Below are positions 42,785-51,228 of a DNA stretch of 64,000 bases, piece by piece. Source of the stretch: UBA1664 sp964531715 (GTDB lineage: Bacteria > Pseudomonadota > Alphaproteobacteria > Micavibrionales > UBA1664). Below the pieces are notes generated by a model. That model worked only from the letters and a program-made list of their open reading frames with translations, was not told the origin of the DNA and made no database searches. Position 1 is the first letter of the stretch; the number at the start of each line of letters is the position of its first letter. The position numbers were made by a program, and so were the translations under genes. The DNA is taken from the NCBI GenBank assembly GCA_964531715.1, contig CAZHEE010000007.1, positions 17,809 to 81,808 on the forward strand. Reading direction: 5' to 3'.

Positions 42785-44983
42785 ATGGACTATCTTACAT
42801 CATTAAATCCCGCTCAGCGTGATGCCGTTGAGCAAATTGACGGCCCACTCCTTGTTCTGGCAGGCGCTGGCACAGGTAAAACGCGTGTTCTGACCACGCG
42901 TATCGGTCATGTGTTGAACATGCGTAAAGCAATGCCATCGCAAATCCTCGCTGTGACTTTCACCAATAAGGCCGCGAGCGAGATGAAAGAGCGTATCTCC
43001 CATATCCTCGGCGGTGCGCCTGTCGAGGGCTGGTGGCTCGGCACATTTCATGCGCTTGCGGGGCGAATGCTCCGCCGCCATGCCGAGCTGGTCGGGCTGT
43101 CCTCTAATTACACGATTATTGACCCGGATGATTGCCAGCGTTTGATAAAGCAACTTATGGAAGTTAATAACATTGACCCTAAGAAAAACCCGCCAAAGGC
43201 CGCCGCCGCCCTGATTGACAGGTGGAAAGACCGCGCCCTGACGCCTGATAAGGTCACGGCGGAAGAAGCCGCCGATTTCGCCGGTGGCAAGATGATTTCG
43301 CTTTATAAACAATATCAGGCAAGGCTCAAAACCCTGAATGCATGTGATTTTGGCGATCTCTTGCTTCATATGATTACAATATTCCAAAGCCATCAGGATG
43401 TGCTGAACCATTATCATAACCGCTTTCGCTATATCATGGTGGATGAGTATCAGGACACGAATGTTGCGCAATATCTCTGGCTTCGCCTGCTTGCGCAAAA
43501 GTCTCAGAATATCTGCGTTGTCGGGGATGATGACCAGTCAATTTACGGGTGGCGCGGGGCAGAGGTCGGCAATATTCTGCGTTTTGAGAAGGATTTTGAA
43601 GGCGCGAAAATTGTTCGGTTGGAGGAAAATTACCGCTCTACCCAGAATATTTTGACCGCCGCCGACCATGTGATTGCCAATAATGAAAAGCGTTTGGGTA
43701 AAACGCTCCGTTCCCAAAAAGGCGCGGGTAAGCCTGTGATTATTCATGGGTTATGGGATGGTGAGGCCGAGGCAAGATGGGTGGGGGAGCAGATTGAGAG
43801 ATTGGTGCGGCCGGTTTCCCCGCCCCCGAGCGGGGACCCGGGGGAACAGACCCCCGCTCAAGGCGGGGGTAACGGTTATCGCTATAACGAAATCGCAATC
43901 CTTGTCCGGGCATCTTTTATGATGCGTGAATTTGAGGAACGTTTTATAACGCTCAACATCCCCTATCGCGTTGTTGGCGGCCCGCGATTTTATGAACGGA
44001 TGGAAATTCGCGATGCGCTGGCTTACCTCCGTGTGACTGCTCAACCGCATGATGATCTGGCGTTGGAGCGGATATTGAATACACCCAAACGCGGTCTTGG
44101 CAATACAACTGTGCAACGGCTTTACGACCATGCACGAGCGAGCCAAATTTCCCTCCACGAGGCGATGTGGCAACTAACCGAAACAGATGATTTGAAGCCG
44201 AAACAGCGGGAGACAATTCGCGCATTAATGCTCGATTTTGAACGCTGGCGCTCGCAAATGACGGCGATGCACCATACCGAACTGACCGGCATTATTCTGG
44301 ATGAAAGCGGCTATATGGGCATGTGGCAGGCGGATAAATCGCCGGAGGCCGCAGGGCGCATTGAAAATCTAAAGGAGCTTGTCTCCGCCATGGCAGATTA
44401 TGAAAGCCTTGAGGCTTTCCTTGAGCATGTCGCGCTTGTAATGGAAGCGCAAAGTAATGATAACACCGATAAGGTGACGATTATGACGCTTCACGGCTCA
44501 AAAGGATTAGAGTTTGATTGCGTGTTCCTGCCCGGGTGGGAGGAAGGCTTGTTCCCCTCACAACGCTCAATGGATGAAAACGGATTGAAGGGGTTGGAGG
44601 AGGAACGCCGCCTGGCCTATGTCGGGCTGACGCGCGCACGCGAGAGGGCTTTTGTCACCCATGTCGCCAATCGCCGTACGTATGGGAACTGGGTGAATGC
44701 GATCCCTTCGCGCTTTATAGATGAATTGCCCGAGGAAGCGACCGAGCAATCAAGCGATATTCAACCCCGCTCCATGCATTGGGATAGTTCGGGGTTTAAC
44801 GCAGCACCGAAAGCCTTCGTGGCAAGGCAGGAAACGGCCAGCGGCTTAAGCATAGGCGGGCGTGTCCTCCACCCCTCTTTTGGCGAAGGCACTATTCTTG
44901 TCATAGATGGTAATAAGCTTGATATTGTATTTGATAACTCAGGACGCAAACGCGTACTTGAGAGTTTCGTCGAAGCGGTTTAA
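42785..44983 (+). CDS. uvrD: ATP-dependent DNA helicase UvrD/PcrA with in-frame palindromic insert
   Basis: 3'-5' superfamily 1 helicase for nucleotide excision and mismatch repair. The 732 residues have Walker A AGAGTGKT at 26-33, LAVTFTNKAASEMKER, VDEYQDTN, GDDDQSIYGWRGA, EENYRSTQNIL, TLHGSKGLEFD and LAYVGLTRARERA. The C-terminal end has a GxGRVLHPSFGEG-like tudor segment, as in PcrA. Bases 43814-43873 form a GC-rich palindrome read as residues 344-363 (proline, glycine and glutamine rich), before YRYNEIAILVR. ATG 42785 gives the family N-terminus. Confidence 0.95.
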   Translation: MDYLTSLNPAQRDAVEQIDGPLLVLAGAGTGKTRVLTTRIGHVLNMRKAMPSQILAVTFTNKAASEMKERISHILGGAPVEGWWLGTFHALAGRMLRRHAELVGLSSNYTIIDPDDCQRLIKQLMEVNNIDPKKNPPKAAAALIDRWKDRALTPDKVTAEEAADFAGGKMISLYKQYQARLKTLNACDFGDLLLHMITIFQSHQDVLNHYHNRFRYIMVDEYQDTNVAQYLWLRLLAQKSQNICVVGDDDQSIYGWRGAEVGNILRFEKDFEGAKIVRLEENYRSTQNILTAADHVIANNEKRLGKTLRSQKGAGKPVIIHGLWDGEAEARWVGEQIERLVRPVSPPPSGDPGEQTPAQGGGNGYRYNEIAILVRASFMMREFEERFITLNIPYRVVGGPRFYERMEIRDALAYLRVTAQPHDDLALERILNTPKRGLGNTTVQRLYDHARASQISLHEAMWQLTETDDLKPKQRETIRALMLDFERWRSQMTAMHHTELTGIILDESGYMGMWQADKSPEAAGRIENLKELVSAMADYESLEAFLEHVALVMEAQSNDNTDKVTIMTLHGSKGLEFDCVFLPGWEEGLFPSQRSMDENGLKGLEEERRLAYVGLTRARERAFVTHVANRRTYGNWVNAIPSRFIDELPEEATEQSSDIQPRSMHWDSSGFNAAPKAFVARQETASGLSIGGRVLHPSFGEGTILVIDGNKLDIVFDNSGRKRVLESFVEAV
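43814..43873. repeat. GC-rich palindromic repeat inside uvrD
   Basis: The outer ends GTTTCCCCGCC and GGCGGGGGTAAC pair. Each half also folds on itself: CCCCG...CGGGG on the left and CCCCCGC-TCAA-GGCGGGGG on the right. The 60 bases are translated in frame as residues 344-363 of UvrD, at a place where the family normally goes straight from a helix to the motif before motif IV. Confidence 0.8.
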
Positions 44984-44993
44984 ACTCGAATTC

Positions 44994-45902
44994 ATGAAGG
45001 AAACGATTATTACGATTTTCGGCGGGACAGGGTTTATCGGCTCGCAAATTGTGCGGGAGCTTGCACAGCTCGGCTATATTATACGCGTTGCCGAAAAACA
45101 TCCCAAAAAGGCGGATCGCCTGAAATTTAATGGTATGGTGGGGCAGGTACAGCCCTACGCTTGCGACTATACCAAAAGCGGGATTGAGACCGCGCTGGAC
45201 GGGGCGTATTATGTCGTGAATTGCACAGGCATCCTTCTTGAAAAGGGAAAGCGCACATTTATGGGGACGCATCGTGACCTGCCCGAAATGATTGCCAAGG
45301 CTTGCGCCAAAAAAGGGGTTAAACAATTCGTCCATATCAGCGCTTTGGGGATTGAGAAAAACCAATCCGACTATGCCAAAAGCAAGCTGGCCGGTGAAAA
45401 AGCCATACAAAAAGCCTTTGATAAAATAACAATCCTACGCCCATCCATCGTGTTCGGGCCTGAGGACAGCTTTTTCAATATGTTTGCAGGCATGGCACAG
45501 ATTTTGCCTGCCCTGCCTCTAATCGGGGGCGGTCACACGAAATTTCAGCCTGTCTATGTCGGTGATGTCGCCGACGCGGTAGCCAATGCGATTAAGATGG
45601 AGGCCACCGGCATTTACGAACTTGGCGGGTCTGATATTCAAAGCTTTAGGGAATTGCTTCAGACAATGAAAAACTATACGGGTCAGTCAGTGAAGCTCAT
45701 TTCCCTGCCTGTTCCGATTGCTAAAATACAGGCGGTTTTTATGAGTATTTTGCCAACCCCGCCCTTAACGCTCGACCAAATAAAATCGCTCCAGCATGAT
45801 AATATCGTGAATGATAATGCCCAAACTTTGACCGATTTGGATATTACCCCTACATCAATGGCGGCAATTTTGCCGCGTTATTTAAGTCGGTTTAAACAAT
45901 GA
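44994..45902 (+). CDS. NDUFA9-like NAD(P)-binding protein (complex I-associated)
   Basis: Atypical short-chain dehydrogenase related to the NDUFA9 subunit of mitochondrial complex I. The 302 residues start with the glycine-rich ITIFGGTGFIGSQIV. NCTGILLEKGKRTF, the HISALGIEKNQSDYAKSKLAGEKA segment and LRPSIVFGPEDSFFNMFA follow, all typical of this family. It begins 10 bases after uvrD and its stop overlaps the surA start (ATGA). Its role in bacteria is not settled. Confidence 0.88.
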   Translation: MKETIITIFGGTGFIGSQIVRELAQLGYIIRVAEKHPKKADRLKFNGMVGQVQPYACDYTKSGIETALDGAYYVVNCTGILLEKGKRTFMGTHRDLPEMIAKACAKKGVKQFVHISALGIEKNQSDYAKSKLAGEKAIQKAFDKITILRPSIVFGPEDSFFNMFAGMAQILPALPLIGGGHTKFQPVYVGDVADAVANAIKMEATGIYELGGSDIQSFRELLQTMKNYTGQSVKLISLPVPIAKIQAVFMSILPTPPLTLDQIKSLQHDNIVNDNAQTLTDLDITPTSMAAILPRYLSRFKQ

Positions 45903-46954
45903 AGAAAACATCTAGTACAGCAATTTTTTCATCATTGCGAGCGAATGAAACGAGCGCGGCAATCCATAAAAAAGCCCGAATGGATTGCTTCGTCGCGTTG
46001 CTTCTCGTAATGACGGTGGTATTCACTTTTATTTTCGCGAAAACCTCACACGCCCAACGCTCCGATTCAATCGCGGCGGTTGTGAATGGCGATATCATCA
46101 CCTTTACCAACCTTTATGACCGCATGAAATTGGTGATGAGCGCAAGCGGCATGCCCGATACGCCTGAATTTCGGGAGCGTTTAACCAATCAGATTTTGAC
46201 CGCCCTGATTACCGAGACAATCCAGTTGCAAGAGGCGGAGGCTCAAAATATTACAGTCGAAGATTCGGACATAGACGCAGGCTTTGCGGAACTCGCCGCT
46301 CAAAATAATTTTCAGCCCGAGCAGTTTGCGGCTATTTTAGATAGGCAAGATGTCTCAATGGACAGCTTAAAAAACCAGATTGAGGCTCAAGTTGCATGGC
46401 GCAAGGTTATTCAGGAGATTATCCGCCCGCGGGTTGGTCTGACCGATACGGATATTCAGTCTGAGATTGAACGCTTGGAAGCGCGCGAGGGCGAAGTTGA
46501 ATATTTGCTTTCCGAAATTTACCTGCCGATTGATGAACGTAACGCAAATGCAGATGTTAAAAAGGCAGCGGATGACATTACAGCCCGCTTAAAAAGCAAC
46601 CCTGAAAGCTTCCCCACTGCCGCGAGGCAATTATCGCAAAGTGCAACGGCGGCGCGCAACGGCCTGATTGGTTGGGTTTCCGCTAAAGGACTAAGCGACA
46701 TTATCGGCGAAGACAAAATCAGAGAGATTGAGAGTAGTGATGAAAGCAGTCTTCCTGTCATTTTAAACCCTGTTTTATCCGATGAAGGTTATTTGATAAT
46801 TACGGTTCAAGGACGGCGATTATTCAGCGTTGAAAATAATGCTGCGCTTGAAATGGAGGTTGAAAATCGCCTTGGCACTGAACGGCTTAATGTTCTTCAA
46901 CAACGCTATCTTCGTGATTTGATCGCCAATGCCTACATCGAACGGCGTGTATAA
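45899..46954 (+). CDS. surA: SurA-type periplasmic chaperone/peptidyl-prolyl isomerase
   Basis: Periplasmic chaperone for outer-membrane proteins. The mature part begins near residue 53 with SDSIAAVVNGDIITFTNLYDRM, the SurA N-terminal domain, and has one parvulin domain (YLLSEIYLPID ... NGLIGWVSAKGLSDI). At 351 residues it lacks the second parvulin domain of E. coli SurA, as in other alphaproteobacteria. The N-terminus is odd: bases 45932-46013 are a dispersed palindromic repeat, encoding residues 12-38 and the first part of the hydrophobic core (CFVALLLVM). A second ATG at 45980 would give a normal-length signal peptide. Confidence 0.88.
   Translation: MKKTSSTAIFSSLRANETSAAIHKKARMDCFVALLLVMTVVFTFIFAKTSHAQRSDSIAAVVNGDIITFTNLYDRMKLVMSASGMPDTPEFRERLTNQILTALITETIQLQEAEAQNITVEDSDIDAGFAELAAQNNFQPEQFAAILDRQDVSMDSLKNQIEAQVAWRKVIQEIIRPRVGLTDTDIQSEIERLEAREGEVEYLLSEIYLPIDERNANADVKKAADDITARLKSNPESFPTAARQLSQSATAARNGLIGWVSAKGLSDIIGEDKIREIESSDESSLPVILNPVLSDEGYLIITVQGRRLFSVENNAALEMEVENRLGTERLNVLQQRYLRDLIANAYIERRV
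45932..46013. repeat. Two-armed palindromic repeat inside surA signal peptide
   Basis: The left arm runs from TCATTGCGAG to GCGGCAATCCAT, and the right arm, inverted, from ATGGATTGC to CTCGTAATGA, around a 12-base centre. It is the same element as the intergenic copy at 47830-47920. It is translated in frame on the plus strand. Confidence 0.88.
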
Positions 46955-47783
46955 TGCAATCGCGGCCTTGCCGCCGCTTCGCGATATTATTGCCGACAAT
47001 GACTTAAAAGCGACCAAGGCTCTTGGTCAAAATTTCTTATGCGACCTGAACTTGACACGCAAAATTGCACGGCAAGCCGATATCCAAGACAGCGACCATA
47101 TCATAGAAATCGGGCCAGGGCCTGGAGGGCTGACCCGTGGGATTTTACTGGAAGGGGCTAAAGACTTAACCGCGATTGAGTTTGACTCTCGCGCGGTGAG
47201 GGCTTTGCATTCATTGGTTGAAGCCGCAGACAAAAGATTAACCCTTATTCAAGGTGATGCTTTACAGGAAAATCTTTTACGATTTAGGGAAAACGGTTCA
47301 CGGAAAATTATTGCCAATTTACCTTACAATATTGCAACACCGTTGCTTATAAATTGGCTGAAAAACATCCATGAGCATGGCGCAGATGCCTATCAATCTA
47401 TCACTGTGATGGTTCAAAAGGAAGTGGCGGAGCGCATTGCCGCGCCTTTCGGATCGCAAGCCTATGGGCGGCTGTCTATCCTGTGCCAATGGTTGTGCCA
47501 TTGCCGAATTTGTTTTGATGTGCCTGCCTCGGCTTTTGTCCCGCCACCGAAAGTGACATCCTCAATTATTCAGCTTGTGCCAAAACCACGCGATGATAAA
47601 TTAGATTTTAAAATGATGGAACATATAACGGCGCAAGCCTTCGGACAAAGACGCAAGATGATAAGGCAGACCCTTAAACCTTATAAAGATATTCTGGCGG
47701 AGCTGAATATTGATGAGACGCTCCGCGCTGAAAATTTAACCGTTAAGAATTATATTGCTATCGCGAAAAGGATTAATTTTTAA
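46929..47783 (+). CDS. rsmA: 16S rRNA dimethyladenosine transferase RsmA/KsgA
   Basis: Dimethylates A1518 and A1519 of 16S rRNA. The 284 residues have TKALGQNFLCD, the SAM site EIGPGPGGLTRGI, and the catalytic NLPYNIATP. The start at 46929 overlaps the end of surA by 26 bases; GTG 46947 is an alternative. In many proteobacteria pdxA lies between surA and rsmA; here it is absent and the two are directly coupled. Confidence 0.95.
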   Translation: MPTSNGVYNAIAALPPLRDIIADNDLKATKALGQNFLCDLNLTRKIARQADIQDSDHIIEIGPGPGGLTRGILLEGAKDLTAIEFDSRAVRALHSLVEAADKRLTLIQGDALQENLLRFRENGSRKIIANLPYNIATPLLINWLKNIHEHGADAYQSITVMVQKEVAERIAAPFGSQAYGRLSILCQWLCHCRICFDVPASAFVPPPKVTSSIIQLVPKPRDDKLDFKMMEHITAQAFGQRRKMIRQTLKPYKDILAELNIDETLRAENLTVKNYIAIAKRINF

Positions 47784-47920
47784 CACGAAGATTACAAAGT
47801 TAAAAAGTTTATACAAAAATTCTAAATTTGTCATTGCGAGAAGCGTAGCGACGAAGCAATCCATACATGCTTTAAGAGACTATGGATTGCCGCGGTCGTG
47901 TTACTCCCTCGCAATGACGA
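47783..47920. repeat. Two-armed palindromic repeat plus ACACGAAG module
   Basis: Bases 47783-47810 carry an inverted copy of the CTTCGTG...GTTAAA module right after the rsmA stop. Bases 47830-47920 hold a complete two-armed element: GTCATTGCGAG...GCAATCCATA, a short centre, then TATGGATTGCC...CTCGCAATGAC. It fills the gap before the next gene and can form a large cruciform. Confidence 0.85.
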
Positions 47921-47999
47921 ATACTTTTTTATCCCGAGGAAGAGGGGATTTAAAAAACTTAGTGACCTTTATACCCTTCATGAGGTAAAAATAAGAACT

Positions 48000-48758
48000 A
48001 TGACACATATTCTGATTACAGGCGCGAGTAGCGGCATCGGTGAAGCCCTTGCAGTTGGCTATGCTTCGCCTGCAAACCGCTTGAGCATCTGCGGACGAAA
48101 CCGCCAACGATTGGAAGCGGTGGCGCAAGTCTGCCGCGAAAAGGGGGCGACCGTGCATGAAACTGTCATTGATGTCACAGATAAAAAAGCCATGGCGGAC
48201 TGGGTTGTGAGGGCTGATAGAGAAGAGGCTTTAAGCCTTGTGATTGCCAATGCAGGGGTCGGGCTTGGCGGTGAGAATATGCGCCTGACCGAGATGGAAA
48301 TTGCGATTAATGTGAATGGTGTGCTCAATACCATTCACCCGATATTGCCCGTGATGGAAGAGCGCGGTGAAGGGCAAATTGTGCTGATGTCTTCATTGGC
48401 CGGCTATGTCGGTCTGCCGTCCGCGCCTGCCTATTCGGCAAGCAAGAATTTCGTCCGTGCCTATGGTGAGGCGTTACGCGGCAAATACGCGGAGAAGGGC
48501 GTCAAAGTAAACGTTGTTTGCCCCGGCTTTGTACGATCGCGTATAACAGATCAAAATGATTTCAAAATGCCAGGTTTTATGGAGGCTGATCAGGCCGCCG
48601 ATATTATTGTCAGAGGTATAAAAACAAACAAAGGCCGCATAGCCTTCCCGTTTTTCATGGTTGCAGGGGTGAAATTTTTGTCAATTTTGCCCAATCCGCT
48701 TTATGAGTGGATTGCCCATAAACTGCCCCAAAAGAAAATAGTTATTGGGAAACAATAA
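48000..48758 (+). CDS. Short-chain dehydrogenase/reductase
   Basis: NAD(P)-dependent oxidoreductase of 252 residues, with TGASSGIG at 7-14, NAG at 84-86, catalytic serine at 131-132, Y145 and K149 in AYSASKN. The C-terminus ends in a hydrophobic stretch (FPFFMVAGVKFLSILPNPLYEWI), resembling DltE/YqjQ-type SDRs that may sit at the membrane. The substrate is unknown. ATG 48000 is used because the frame upstream (from 47898) is repeat-derived. It overlaps the convergent GGDEF gene by 17 bases. Confidence 0.85.
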   Translation: MTHILITGASSGIGEALAVGYASPANRLSICGRNRQRLEAVAQVCREKGATVHETVIDVTDKKAMADWVVRADREEALSLVIANAGVGLGGENMRLTEMEIAINVNGVLNTIHPILPVMEERGEGQIVLMSSLAGYVGLPSAPAYSASKNFVRAYGEALRGKYAEKGVKVNVVCPGFVRSRITDQNDFKMPGFMEADQAADIIVRGIKTNKGRIAFPFFMVAGVKFLSILPNPLYEWIAHKLPQKKIVIGKQ

Positions 48759-49758
48759 CGCGATTTCGGCCTGTTCTTTTTGCGTCATATAACGCACGGT
48801 CCGCACGGTCAATCCATTCCTCAACAGTTTCGCCGTCTTTTAATTCCGATACACCGGCAGAAATTGTTACACTTGTTAGAATTTCATGCGTCACGAGGTT
48901 TTTGATATCACGGTTTTCAATTGATTCCCTCAAAATATTTGCAATTTTATAACCGCCTTGTAGTGGCGTTTTAGGCAGCAAGATAACAAATTCCTCGCCG
49001 CCATAACGGCAAAAGAAATCCTGACCTTTCAGGCTTTCTTTGAAAGCCTTCGCAACAAGCCTTAAAACCTGATCGCCAATTTGATGCCCGTATGTATCAT
49101 TAAAAGATTTGAAATGGTCGATATCGATAAAAATAACACAAACAGGTTCTTCGGCATCGCGCGCTTCTGCGACAAGGCGCACAACTTCAAGTTCAAATTT
49201 CTTACGGTTTGGTATGCCTGTTAATGTATCGGTAAATGCCTCTTGCCTGATAAATTCCAGTTCTTTTTTCAGCTCCTGCATCGTAGCAGAGGATTGCTCT
49301 AATTGTCTTTCAAGATGTATGTTCTCAGAAACCATTTTTCGTGTTTCGGTAACAACAGAAGTTAAGATTGTTTTAAATTCTTGAGTGTCAGCCATATTTA
49401 AAATATCGGCATTAATATGTTCGATTGACCCTTTAAAGCCTTTATTTACATCCTTAAAGCTGGTCATAATTTCATCGACACCAAAAAGTGTACTGCCGAC
49501 AATCTGTTCCGCCTTATCCAATGTTTCTTGTGTTCTGTCATTTTTTAAGTGACGTTTGTGAAGCTCCATACATCGTTCGTTTGTTAAATCAAAATTTTGC
49601 GCAACAAGAATGTCAATCGACCGAACGATATCCGGGTTATGGCCGCTATAATATGCAAAAAATAATTCATAAATTTCTGGAGAGGGATTCAGATCCTCAT
49701 CTAGGATTCTTTGGAAGGCTTTCTGGGCGATTTCTGAATTATTGGATTTATTGCTCAT
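48742..49758 (-). CDS. Diguanylate cyclase (GGDEF)
   Basis: The 338-residue soluble protein has a helical N-terminal half (about 1-165) with IVAQNFDLTNERCMELHKRH and coiled-coil segments, then a GGDEF domain with FCRYGGEEF. The inhibitory site position reads KGQD instead of RxxD, so product inhibition is probably absent. The N-terminal half resembles those of stalk- or biofilm-related cyclases in Caulobacter (DgcB-like coiled coil), but the assignment is loose. It lies 12 bases after the LOG gene. Confidence 0.87.
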   Translation of the reverse strand: MSNKSNNSEIAQKAFQRILDEDLNPSPEIYELFFAYYSGHNPDIVRSIDILVAQNFDLTNERCMELHKRHLKNDRTQETLDKAEQIVGSTLFGVDEIMTSFKDVNKGFKGSIEHINADILNMADTQEFKTILTSVVTETRKMVSENIHLERQLEQSSATMQELKKELEFIRQEAFTDTLTGIPNRKKFELEVVRLVAEARDAEEPVCVIFIDIDHFKSFNDTYGHQIGDQVLRLVAKAFKESLKGQDFFCRYGGEEFVILLPKTPLQGGYKIANILRESIENRDIKNLVTHEILTSVTISAGVSELKDGETVEEWIDRADRALYDAKRTGRNRVIVSQ

Positions 49759-49770
49759 ATCTCTTAAAAA

Positions 49771-50355
49771 TTATATCCATTTTGAAGTTGGGTCAAATGT
49801 CTCTTCAGGGGCTTGTTGAAGAGCAGGCAAGATATCCTCAATTTTTGTCACCAGCGTGCTCAGTTTTTTATCATCTTCACGCATGAAGCCTTCCTTAATA
49901 ATATTATCAAGAACATTCAAAAACGGTGTCCAGTAATCCTTAAGATTGGCAATCACAATCGGCATGTCATGAATGCCCAGCTGTCGCCAGGTCATGATCT
50001 CGCACATTTCCTCTAATGTGCCAATACCGCCAGGAAGCACGACAAAAGCATCCGAATGGTCAACCATCATTTGTTTGCGCACATGCATTGTATCAACAAC
50101 GTGAAGCTCAGTCAGGCCAGTATGCTGTATCTCTCTATCGGCAATATGGGATGGAATAATGCCCGTGACCTCGCCGCCATGATCAAGGACAGAGTCAGCG
50201 ATAATGCCCATTGTCCCTGCCTTACCGCCACCATATACAAGGCGGATATTATTTTCCGCCAAAATTTGACCAAAAGCGGCGGCGGCATCTTTATAGGCAG
50301 GGTCAACATTCTGGGACGAGCCGCAATAAACGCAGACCGATTTTAATTTATTCAT
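49771..50355 (-). CDS. LOG-family cytokinin riboside phosphoribohydrolase
   Basis: TIGR00730/LOG family enzyme that splits nucleoside monophosphates, releasing a free base. The 194 residues have VCVYCGSSQNVDPAYKDAA at the start, LVYGGGKAGTMG and the family signature PGGIGTLEEMCEIMTW. Bacterial members are thought to act on AMP or cytokinin nucleotides. The start overlaps the end of the LprI-like gene by 8 bases. Confidence 0.93.
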   Translation of the reverse strand: MNKLKSVCVYCGSSQNVDPAYKDAAAAFGQILAENNIRLVYGGGKAGTMGIIADSVLDHGGEVTGIIPSHIADREIQHTGLTELHVVDTMHVRKQMMVDHSDAFVVLPGGIGTLEEMCEIMTWRQLGIHDMPIVIANLKDYWTPFLNVLDNIIKEGFMREDDKKLSTLVTKIEDILPALQQAPEETFDPTSKWI

Positions 50356-51172
50356 TTACAATATATTCTTCTTTTGTAAGTATTTCATAAGTATGTTGTG
50401 CATTATCATACATGAGCATCATGGGTGAACAAGTCTCATCCGCCATAGAAACTGAAAAACGACAAGCTTTATTTTCATTCGTCTCACCTTCGAGAGATGT
50501 CAATGACAATGGCGATTTTAACGCGCAGGATTGTTTAGGCAGCGTAACAAGCCGGCTACTCGGCCGACCTGTTAGAGTATTATTCACAATCGCAATAACA
50601 GGGATAGTTTGATTATCATCATTAAAGCGCACACCGCTGACAATCTTTTCATTTGTTTCATCACAATTTATATCGAAATCCTGCGCTTTTGCAAAAGACC
50701 AGTAAATCTCAGGATAATCGGTAATCAGCGTGTTTGCCCATCGCGGCGGCGCGGCAAAAACAGGGATATTACTGATATCGGTTATATCTGTTAAAGCAAT
50801 CAAAGTATCGGAACGTTCGGACGTTATCCTCGCCAAACAATCAATCTGCTGAACACGTTCAAGCGAGCCTCCTTTATAGACAGAGGCCTCAAGCATGCAT
50901 AAATCATCCTTATAAGACTGCCATAATGTTTGATTATTTTCTAAAGATGCTAAGAATTCAGGTGTTAAATCTTTCTCAGACATCAGGCTTTCATAAACGT
51001 CATTAAGATAGTCGCGCTCCTTTTGATAACGCGTATCAATACATTCCAGTAAATCAACCGTTGTCTCCGCTTTCGCGCAAAAACCCTTATTGCCTGTCTC
51101 TTGCAAATCATCTGCCTGAGCTTGCGAAAGCATTATCATTGAGGCGAATATAAAGGAAAGAATTGATTTCAT
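50348..51172 (-). CDS. Secreted protein with LprI/DUF1311 N-terminal domain
   Basis: The 274 residues start with a signal peptide ending QAQA. Residues 30-125 show the LprI (DUF1311) pattern: FCAKAETTVDLLECIDTRYQKERDYLNDVYESL, a QTLWQSYKDDLC motif and DCLARITSERSDTL with paired cysteines. LprI of mycobacteria inhibits lysozyme. Residues 140-274 form a second, cysteine-containing domain that I do not recognise (VNNTLTGRPSSRLVTL, SVSMADETCSPMM). Confidence 0.7.
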   Translation of the reverse strand: MKSILSFIFASMIMLSQAQADDLQETGNKGFCAKAETTVDLLECIDTRYQKERDYLNDVYESLMSEKDLTPEFLASLENNQTLWQSYKDDLCMLEASVYKGGSLERVQQIDCLARITSERSDTLIALTDITDISNIPVFAAPPRWANTLITDYPEIYWSFAKAQDFDINCDETNEKIVSGVRFNDDNQTIPVIAIVNNTLTGRPSSRLVTLPKQSCALKSPLSLTSLEGETNENKACRFSVSMADETCSPMMLMYDNAQHTYEILTKEEYIVNE

Positions 51173-51228
51173 GATGGTAAGTATAGTATTGAATAGAGGT
51201 TATAACAACCGTGAGACACATAAAAATT

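Noticed and set aside
47898..47999. Upstream extension of the short-chain dehydrogenase
   Set aside because: The residues come partly from the palindromic repeat, and the family's N-terminus starts at ATG 48000.
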